This document shows positions 58,931 through 64,000 of a stretch of DNA of 64,000 nucleotides, in pieces. The stretch spans positions 62,001 to 126,000 of the forward strand of contig WHSQ01000001.1 in the NCBI GenBank assembly GCA_009380005.1. Direction: 5' to 3'. The DNA is from Actinomycetota bacterium. GTDB taxonomy: Bacteria > Actinomycetota > CADDZG01 > WHSQ01. The number at the start of each line of letters is the position of its first letter. The stretch's first letter is position 1. A program made the position numbers and the translations under genes. The notes below the pieces were generated by a model. The model was not told where the DNA came from and did not search any database. It saw nothing but the letters and a program-made list of their open reading frames with translations.

Positions 58931-59477
58931 CTACAACTTCACATTGATCGTCGAGGGAGCCGACCTCCAGGCCGAAGATGCTCAGGACGCCTTGTTCGGG
59001 GCGGGGTGTGATGACGCGACTTTCGGTGCCGTCGACGGGATCCAGTACGCGGAGTTCGATCGGGAAGCAGGCTCCTACGGCCAGGCGCTGACGAGCGCGA
59101 TCGCTGCGATCGAAAGTGCCATCAAGGGCGCCCGTGTACTTCATGTCGAGCCGGACGAGTTGGTCACCATCTCGGAGATCGCTGAGCGAGTAGACCGAAC
59201 TCGAGAGAGTGTCCGGCTCTTGATCTCAGGAGAAAGGGGACCCGGCGACTTCCCCGCACCCGCCTCACATGTTCGTACACGGAATCGTTTGTGGCGCTGG
59301 CCAGATGTACAACGCTGGTTCGTGACGCGCTACGAGGACGAGTTCGGCGCTCGGCTCGTAGAGCCCAATGAAGATCCTCGGATCACAGCGATCTTGAACG
59401 CCCTTCTCCAGCGTCGCCGATACGAAAGTGAGGTGGACCAAGCGGAACGAAGTCGGCTTGAGGAGGCTCTGGGCTGA
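58923..59477 (+). CDS. HicB-like putative antitoxin with HTH domain
   Basis: 184 aa from ATG at 58923 within the 3' end of the HicA-like gene. Residues 1-78 (SYNFTLIVEGADLQAEDAQD and DALFGAGCDDATFGAVDG) could form the HicB partial RNase-H fold that binds toxin. The middle has VTISEIAERVDRTRESVRLLIS and GERGPGDFPAPASH, a helix-turn-helix followed by a wing-like segment with the typical WRWPDVQRWF of excisionase/MerR-like DNA-binding modules. The C-terminal helix is charged. It fits an autoregulating antitoxin acting on the palindrome upstream (inference). Confidence 0.65.
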   Translation: MSSYNFTLIVEGADLQAEDAQDALFGAGCDDATFGAVDGIQYAEFDREAGSYGQALTSAIAAIESAIKGARVLHVEPDELVTISEIAERVDRTRESVRLLISGERGPGDFPAPASHVRTRNRLWRWPDVQRWFVTRYEDEFGARLVEPNEDPRITAILNALLQRRRYESEVDQAERSRLEEALG

Positions 59478-59632
59478 ACGCACTGCTCAACGCTCCGTGG
59501 GTCCTGATCCGCGGAGCGCAGCTGAAGTTCCTACCGCTTTCGCACCGGACTACGTATGAAGTGGCCGTTTTTCGGAACCGGACTTGGTCTCGCGACGTAG
59601 GATTGTCTGAAGTACTCGGGAGAGGTGGCGAC

Positions 59633-60196
59633 ATGGTTCGCGGCGGATGGCTGGTCCTGCTGGCCCTAGGACTCCTCATTTCCGCCGGTCCGAGTCAGGC
59701 GAAGACGGGTCTTGCATACGACTACGCGAAACTCACCGGCCCCGGTCTCACGGGGGCCTTGGTAGTTCAAGACACCCGGCCGCCGTATCTTCTGAACGCC
59801 GAGTTGGATGAGATGGCGACAGGGCGCTTGCACGATCCTTCCGTAAACAATGACGCGCTGGGGCCGAAATATCGGTTGGTCTACTACCTGGAGGACTCCA
59901 CCGTTGAGGTGGAGTTCTATCCATACGCTCAACCCCGGCCGGTGGCCTTCGTGCCCTCCCGACAGTCAGTGACCATCTCCAGCGACAACGGATCCGAGTC
60001 CGTACAGATCGAATCGGGTTGGTACGACTACCCGCCTCGGCTTGTCGACAGCTTGAAAGAGATCGGTTTACCGAACGAGGCTCCAAGCTCACCGCTTGGT
60101 CGGCTCCCAGTAGGGAGCGTGTTGGTCGGAGTGGTCTTGCTGCTCGCGTGGGGGGCGAAGCGCCCTCGAGCGCCGTCCCATCCGATGCCCGCCTAG
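59633..60196 (+). CDS. Secreted or membrane-anchored hypothetical protein, 187 aa
   Basis: ATG at 59633 with GGAGAGGTGG upstream. N-terminal signal MVRGGWLVLLALGLLISAG ending SQA, then a beta-rich domain of about 120 residues (TGALVVQDTRPPYLLNA and VEVEFYPYAQPRPVAFV) and a C-terminal hydrophobic helix (GSVLVGVVLLLAWG) followed by KRPR, a stop-transfer layout. No family recognised. Lies in an accessory stretch. Confidence 0.65.
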   Translation: MVRGGWLVLLALGLLISAGPSQAKTGLAYDYAKLTGPGLTGALVVQDTRPPYLLNAELDEMATGRLHDPSVNNDALGPKYRLVYYLEDSTVEVEFYPYAQPRPVAFVPSRQSVTISSDNGSESVQIESGWYDYPPRLVDSLKEIGLPNEAPSSPLGRLPVGSVLVGVVLLLAWGAKRPRAPSHPMPA

Positions 60197-60334
60197 TTTT
60201 GACTGCTGGCGCGAGCTACGCGTTCACAGCCGTGGAGTTCGTGTGAAGTGACCTACGGGAAGTCATACCTGTCACGGGTCCTCCCTAGGCCGGATCGCAG
60301 TCCAGCAGCTAGCGGAGAGGAGTATCTTGAGGGC

Positions 60335-60466
60335 ATGGCTCAGAAGCGCTCATCGAAGGCGAAGTCGACGCCCAAGCGCATCGTTAAGACCTCTGGAAAA
60401 CGAGGATCGATCAGCCGCGCTCGCATCCGCGAGGCGGTCGCAAAGGTCAGCCGCAAGTCCGCCTAG
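60335..60466 (+). CDS. Very basic small protein, 43 aa
   Basis: Starts MAQKRSSKAKSTPKRIVKTS, continues GKRGSISRARIREAVAKVSR, no other feature. GAGGGC immediately precedes ATG, with GGAGAGGAG further upstream. Could be a nucleic-acid-binding peptide or a chance frame; a GTG-started longer version at 60248 has no support. Confidence 0.45.
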   Translation: MAQKRSSKAKSTPKRIVKTSGKRGSISRARIREAVAKVSRKSA

Positions 60467-60541
60467 GGGGCTTGCCTATCTAGCCAGTGCTCCTAGTGTC
60501 CATTCCACCCTCATCCTCATCGATGGGACGAAGATGGAGCG

Positions 60542-61669
60542 GTGAGCAGCGACCTCGCCAGGATGTGGGTCCACAAAGTGGCCGTTTCCGCCACTATGCT
60601 CATCCTCGTCCTCGCGTCATGCAGTCAGGACGGTCGTGTCGCAAGTCAACAGGCGCAACCTCGAACCGCACCCTCACCCACAAACCTCGGAAGCACTGTG
60701 CGAACCCTGGACTTCGGATCCGAACCGGTCGAAACCAAGGTCGTCTATCGGATCCCCTATGGGGATCCCGCGGACGAGTTGGGGTTCGCCGCTCCCTGTG
60801 AATCGAACTGCGAGCCTCCTTGTCCGTGTAGCGCACAGGTTCAGCCGGCAGCCTTCGACATCGGTCCATCAGGAGCTCCGGGAGTTCTCGATGTCGCCAA
60901 AGGCCGCGTGGCCCTCTATTCGCAGACGGGACTGGACAGGGCGGTGGATCTTGGTTCCCTCGGGCCTCGCGCCTTCGACGTCCAGATCGGCGATCGCGGC
61001 GACGTCGTAGTACTGGCGCAGCGCGGAGATTATTCCACCGCCTTCATCCTCAAGCCGAGTGCAGGTGGCACGAGCACCGTTGGTGTCAGGCTGAACGGTA
61101 TGCGGGCGGAAACAGGCACCCACTTCAGCCTCGCGGGCGACCGCGTATTCCTCAGCGCGTTCTTACAGGAAGATTTCGTCGAAGAAGAGGTGCCGATCGG
61201 CGTGCCATTATCGCCCGCCGATCGAGGGAACGCGTCAGAGGTCCCCGGTCGGCCCTTCCTGAACGGCTGGTTCGTTTTCGAAGACTTCAGGGGTGACCAG
61301 GTGATACCTCTTGGAGTTCGGTCTGCAGAGTACGACTGGTTTCAGGAGGTCGAGTTCCGTCTCCAGGTTCCCGACCGCACGGACGGTGGTGAGAAGAAGG
61401 GTCAAGTCAGCTGGGAGCTCGAGATCGACCCCGACGGCACTCTTCATCTGTTGATCTTTGCCGGGACCTATGGACGCGGGGCCGTCGATGGCTATTGGTA
61501 CCTGACCGTCGAGGCCGATGGCCGGGTGGGACAGCCCCAGCGGTTGAGCGGTCCGTCGGAGCCTGACGATCAGCAGACTCGACATCTCTCGCTCGATCCC
61601 CAAGGCGACCCCGTCCTGATGTGGGCTCGCGGGGACGGAGTGGAATTCGAGACGCTGCCCCACGCTTGA
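60542..61669 (+). CDS. Putative lipoprotein, 375 aa
   Basis: GTG start. Signal peptide with lipobox: VHKVAVSATMLILVLASC, so the Cys at about residue 27 is lipidated. The next 50 residues are a Gln/Thr/Pro linker. A small Cys-rich cluster (CESNCEPPCPC) at about 85-95 is unusual. The rest is a repeated beta-rich pattern such as FDVQIGDRGDVVVLAQ, FSLAGDRVFLSAF and HLSLDPQGDPVLMW, resembling a propeller-like sensor. No family recognised. Convergent with the XRE gene. Confidence 0.7.
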   Translation: MSSDLARMWVHKVAVSATMLILVLASCSQDGRVASQQAQPRTAPSPTNLGSTVRTLDFGSEPVETKVVYRIPYGDPADELGFAAPCESNCEPPCPCSAQVQPAAFDIGPSGAPGVLDVAKGRVALYSQTGLDRAVDLGSLGPRAFDVQIGDRGDVVVLAQRGDYSTAFILKPSAGGTSTVGVRLNGMRAETGTHFSLAGDRVFLSAFLQEDFVEEEVPIGVPLSPADRGNASEVPGRPFLNGWFVFEDFRGDQVIPLGVRSAEYDWFQEVEFRLQVPDRTDGGEKKGQVSWELEIDPDGTLHLLIFAGTYGRGAVDGYWYLTVEADGRVGQPQRLSGPSEPDDQQTRHLSLDPQGDPVLMWARGDGVEFETLPHA

Positions 61670-61756
61670 ACGTCGCGTGTACCCATCGCCAGCAGGCTTG
61701 CCGGCGTCGGACTACCTATGAGGCGCTTGGATAGTCGCAGACGTGACCAAGACCAA

Positions 61757-62083
61757 TTAGGAGTTCGGTCCGACCTCTCCCACAATCTCGATACGCGCAC
61801 CCAGTGCGTTGGCAAGAGCGGCAACGGTCTTGAGCTCCGGATTGGCGGCAGCTGTAAAGAGACGACGGACGCTGGCCGGATCCTTCCCGATCAGGCGCGC
61901 AAGATCTGCCTTTGTGTAACCGGCTTCCTCGCGGAGATGGTCAAGAGTTCTGATGATTTGATCTACCTGCTGAATTTCAATCCGGGCCCGCTCATACTCC
62001 GCCCGAAAGGCGGGGTCTTCAAGTCGGCGTGCACGACGCTCCTTGTGGCGACTCCCCACCCGATGTGTACTCGTCTTAGGCAC
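61757..62083 (-). CDS. XRE-family HTH protein, HigA-like antitoxin
   Basis: 108 aa from GTG at 62083; AAGGAG about nine bases upstream supports it over the TTG at 62104. The N-terminus is basic (PKTSTHRVGSRHKERRARRL), then a coiled helix DPAFRAEYERARIEIQQ and an HTH: EEAGYTKADLARLIGKDPAS followed by VRRLFTAAANPELKTVAALANALG. It resembles HigA or phage-repressor-type antitoxins. Transcribed away from the RelE/HigB-like toxin at 62.2 kb with 159 bp between the starts. Confidence 0.75.
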   Translation of the reverse strand: MPKTSTHRVGSRHKERRARRLEDPAFRAEYERARIEIQQVDQIIRTLDHLREEAGYTKADLARLIGKDPASVRRLFTAAANPELKTVAALANALGARIEIVGEVGPNS

Positions 62084-62100
62084 CGGACTGACTCCTTGAC

Positions 62101-62167
62101 ACAACCAGTACGCTCGCGCGGCGTGCGCAGCACGCTCCCCCGAAGGGCGTGCGTGCGTACTGGTTGT
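62101..62167. promoter_or_regulatory. 13-bp inverted repeat in the divergent TA promoter region
   Basis: ACAACCAGTACGC (62101-62113) and GCGTACTGGTTGT (62155-62167) are perfect reverse complements 41 bp apart. The inner sequence continues the match imperfectly. The arrangement suits binding by a protein that loops DNA or a long RNA stem in the antitoxin leader. Confidence 0.6.
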
Positions 62168-62203
62168 CCTCAGCGCCCATTTCCCTAGCGTTCATGAGAG
62201 CCA

Positions 62204-62223
62204 GCGTAACATCTGTGTTACGC
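62204..62223. promoter_or_regulatory. 20-bp operator-like palindrome upstream of the RelE-like toxin
   Basis: GCGTAACA (62204-62211) and TGTTACGC (62216-62223) with TCTG between. It lies 19 bp before the GTG at 62243 and just ahead of the AAGGAG ribosome site. Likely binding site for the antitoxin or a repressor. Confidence 0.65.
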
Positions 62224-62242
62224 CCAAGTCAAGGAGCGCCAG

Positions 62243-62659
62243 GTGAATTGGGATATTGCCTACTTCGTGGATCAGCAGGGGAATGTGCCGGCTGAGAGCT
62301 TCCTTGAGAACTGCCCTATGTCCGTCGAGGCGCATCTGATAGCCGTCTTGGACGCCGTAGCTGAGGCGCCACCACCGCAGTTTTCAGGCGGAGGCAAGTG
62401 GGAGGCGATGCACGGCGACATGAAGGGCTATTACGAGGTCCGAGCGACGGGTCCCGGCCGTGAGCAATTCCGGCTGTTCTGTCTGCTCGAAAACGCTGAC
62501 GCTAAGGAGCTTCAACGTCGAGGCTTGGAAGGACCGGCGATTGTGGTGCTGACCGGGATGCGAAAGCCCCATCGTCAGATCTTTGATCAGCGTGACTATG
62601 CGGGCGTGCATCGACTCGGGGGTGAGCACAAACGCAACGTACCTCGCCGTGTTACGTAG
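62243..62659 (+). CDS. RelE/HigB-like toxin of the phage-derived Gp49 type
   Basis: 138 aa from GTG with AAGGAG six bases upstream. It shows NWDIAYFVDQQGNVPAESFL, the start of HigB/Gp49 proteins, then FSGGGKWEAMHGDMKGYYEV, REQFRLFCLLE and a C-terminal RKPHRQIFDQRD; conserved basic and aromatic residues at these places are used for ribosome-dependent mRNA cleavage. The orientation is opposite to the XRE gene, unlike the usual operonic higBA. The C-terminal 25 residues (AGVHRLGGEHKRNVPRRVT) are basic. Confidence 0.75.
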   Translation: MNWDIAYFVDQQGNVPAESFLENCPMSVEAHLIAVLDAVAEAPPPQFSGGGKWEAMHGDMKGYYEVRATGPGREQFRLFCLLENADAKELQRRGLEGPAIVVLTGMRKPHRQIFDQRDYAGVHRLGGEHKRNVPRRVT

Positions 62660-62693
62660 GCACTGGATTAACTATGAAGGGCTCACCTTCGGT

Positions 62694-62969
62694 TCAGCTT
62701 GCTCGGACGTAGCTCCGGAGCGCTTCACGGATGACCTCGGAGACGCTTACGCCGTCCCTTGAAGCCCGCAGGAGTAGTTTCTTCTTGAGCTCCGGGTCAA
62801 GCCGAACCGATTCGACCGATGCGGGCCCTGACCCCATAGCGGGCCGTCCGCTCCGCCGGCGCTTGATGTCATCGACGTCGTAGCCTCGCTCGGCTTCGTC
62901 TGCCAACTTCTCGACGATCTCGTCCGTGATGGCGCTCCCGTCGTTCAACTTGCCGTGATCTCTTGGCAT
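62694..62969 (-). CDS. Ribbon-helix-helix (CopG-like) antitoxin
   Basis: 91 aa. The C-terminal 40 residues, VRLDPELKKKLLLRASRDG then VSVSEVIREALRSYV, have the ribbon-helix-helix pattern. The N-terminal part (SAITDEIVEKLADEAERGYDVDDI) is a toxin-binding arm. ATG lies one base after the TGA of the upstream toxin gene, so the order is toxin then antitoxin in one operon. Confidence 0.82.
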   Translation of the reverse strand: MPRDHGKLNDGSAITDEIVEKLADEAERGYDVDDIKRRRSGRPAMGSGPASVESVRLDPELKKKLLLRASRDGVSVSEVIREALRSYVRAS

Positions 62970-62970
62970 C

Positions 62971-63213
62971 TCACTCGCTCCCCGGCATCAGACCTCGGTA
63001 TTTCGGTCGCATCTTCATCGGGTGGATCACGGCGGCCCCTTGTGGTCTGTCCAGGACCACCAACTCCAGGAGATTCCCGGCTCGGTCGGGTCCGAGCACG
63101 AGATACCGACTGGATCCTCCGCCACCTCTTCGATCACCCGCGCGTTCTCGATGCAGTGCTGGATGTCCTCTTCGGCGATGCCCTTGCCGACGGCTCGACG
63201 GGAGGATCTCCAC
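62971..63213 (-). pseudogene. Toxin gene of an RHH-type TA pair with two compensating frameshifts
   Basis: Read from the GTG at 63213, residues 1-11 (MEILPSSRRQG) and the last about 45 residues (SRYLVLGPDRAGN, then MKMRPKYRGLMPGSE) look like the toxin family that partners RHH antitoxins. Between them the frame gives only Arg/Gly/His-rich noise. The other frame there reads IAEEDIQHCIENARVIEEVA, which is exactly what the family needs. So one extra base near 63180 and one missing base near 63111-63116 put the middle (about 23 codons) out of frame. A repaired product would be about 80 aa and complete. Sequencing error is an alternative. Confidence 0.65.
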
Positions 63214-63336
63214 GGCGGAATCGTACTACGAAATTGTGAATCGGTCCAAGAGCTCGTGAATGGGTCGAAGACCAGGCGCTCGAACTGAGAACGATGGCGG
63301 CAGTGTTCCCCTTAAGGACGACACAGGCTAGGTCGC

Positions 63337-63897
63337 TCAGTTGCGTCCGTTGGTGAGGGGCACCACCTCACGTCCAAACGGAAGCAGCGCCGCTCCGGCC
63401 AGGCGCACGCTCGCTATCGCGAATGGAATCCCGATGATCGTGATAGCGAAAAGCAGAGCGGAGCCCAGATGGCTGAGCGCCAGCCACCAGCCGCCGAAGA
63501 TGAACCACAACACGTTGCCGAGGACCGAGCCGGCTCCCGCGCCTGGTTTCGTGACCATCATCCTTCCGAAGGGCCACAGGCTGAATCCGGCGAGTTTGAA
63601 AGCTTGGATGCTGAAGGGGATGCCGATGATCGTCACGAGCATGATCAAGCCCGCCGCCGCGTAACTGATCGCCATCCACAGCCCTCCCAAGAGCAACCAC
63701 AGGATGTTGCCGATAACTCTCAAGGCACTCCCCGGTGCGCCGGGAGGGGACGGCGCAGCGATGGCCCTCTCGTAGCCTTGGGTACCCGGAGGGGGAGCCG
63801 GTGAGATCTGGGTGCCCGCGGTCTGCGAGGGGGGCGGGGGATAGGCGAGAGCATCCTCGGCTCGTTCCCGTCCCGAAGGCGGTCCAGCTTGGGTCAT
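63337..63897 (-). CDS. YccF-domain membrane protein
   Basis: 186 aa from ATG at 63897; AAGGGG upstream favours it over a start at 63978. The N-terminal 65 residues are Pro/Gly/Ala-rich and disordered. Two YccF domains follow: SALRVIGNILWLLLGGLWMA with TIIGIPFSIQAFKLAGFSLWPFG, and SVLGNVLWFIFGGWWLAL with TIIGIPFAIASVRLAGAALLPFG. Four membrane helices in all. YccF proteins are inner-membrane proteins of unknown function. Located after the TA cluster at the end of the window. Confidence 0.88.
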   Translation of the reverse strand: MTQAGPPSGRERAEDALAYPPPPSQTAGTQISPAPPPGTQGYERAIAAPSPPGAPGSALRVIGNILWLLLGGLWMAISYAAAGLIMLVTIIGIPFSIQAFKLAGFSLWPFGRMMVTKPGAGAGSVLGNVLWFIFGGWWLALSHLGSALLFAITIIGIPFAIASVRLAGAALLPFGREVVPLTNGRN

Positions 63898-64000
63898 GAC
63901 GCATCCCCTTTCGTCAGCCTTACGTGACCCTAGCAACCGAGCCTTGGCGCGGGGCGTTCGATCGCCTGAGCACCGCACTGTCTATCCGATGCGCCAAGGT

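Overview
The window is a GC-rich (roughly two thirds G+C), densely coded chromosomal segment that looks actinobacterial. The markers are an AdnA/AdnB-type helicase-nuclease pair, a FolP2-type dihydropteroate synthase paralogue, DUF5319 and DUF3052 proteins, a DUF6458-like small membrane protein, a PASTA-domain Ser/Thr kinase, ThyX instead of ThyA, frequent GTG/TTG starts and many 1-8 bp stop/start overlaps. None of the loci matches a well-known genus closely, so a deep or uncultured actinobacterial lineage is my guess (inference). I saw no rRNA, tRNA, CRISPR array, transposase or phage structural gene.

Layout. 0-10 kb is a conserved housekeeping run: etfB (3' end), etfA, a cysteine desulfurase, mnmA, a methyltransferase, two secreted proteins on the minus strand, and ligA. 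10.6-15.7 kb is a tight operon for CoA-thioester catabolism: a two-subunit acyl-CoA dehydrogenase in which only the second subunit has the usual catalytic Glu motif, an SDR dehydrogenase, and three MaoC/FAS1-like hydratase genes, behind a TetR-type palindrome. 15.7-24.2 kb holds a rhomboid protease, an EEP phosphatase/nuclease, a lipoprotein-PASTA kinase operon, a Nudix protein, a 50-aa membrane protein coupled to folP2, a CheY-like receiver, a prepilin peptidase and a REC-GGDEF-LuxR regulator. 24.2-26.3 kb holds DUF5319, an orphan ParA, a zinc-ribbon protein and an H1-like nucleoid protein.

26.3-36.2 kb is centred on amino-acid catabolism: glutamate dehydrogenase, dodecin, an MBL hydrolase, then hutI, hutH, a hutF-like amidohydrolase and hutU on alternating strands. 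Together these turn histidine into glutamate and then 2-oxoglutarate, although no deformylase is visible. 36-52 kb is mixed: DUF3052, thyX, lgt, an enoyl-CoA hydratase paralogue, a lone RecB-type nuclease, a Flp pilin, a GGDEF-EAL protein, a histidine kinase, several small zinc or membrane proteins, a carotenoid-desaturase-like oxidoreductase and a D-Ala-D-Ala carboxypeptidase. 52.4-58.6 kb is adnA-adnB.

58.6-63.3 kb is an accessory island with less typical composition. It has a HicA-like/HicB-like two-gene module behind a perfect nested palindrome, three unknown small, secreted or lipoprotein genes, a divergent RelE/HigB-like toxin and XRE antitoxin pair with two inverted repeats between them, and a toxin/RHH-antitoxin pair whose toxin carries two compensating frameshifts. 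A YccF-type membrane protein closes the window. A 49-bp imperfect-palindrome repeat occurs six times, always between genes (1.7, 10.5, 36.6, 36.7, 52.18 and 52.25 kb), and looks like an undescribed REP-like family.
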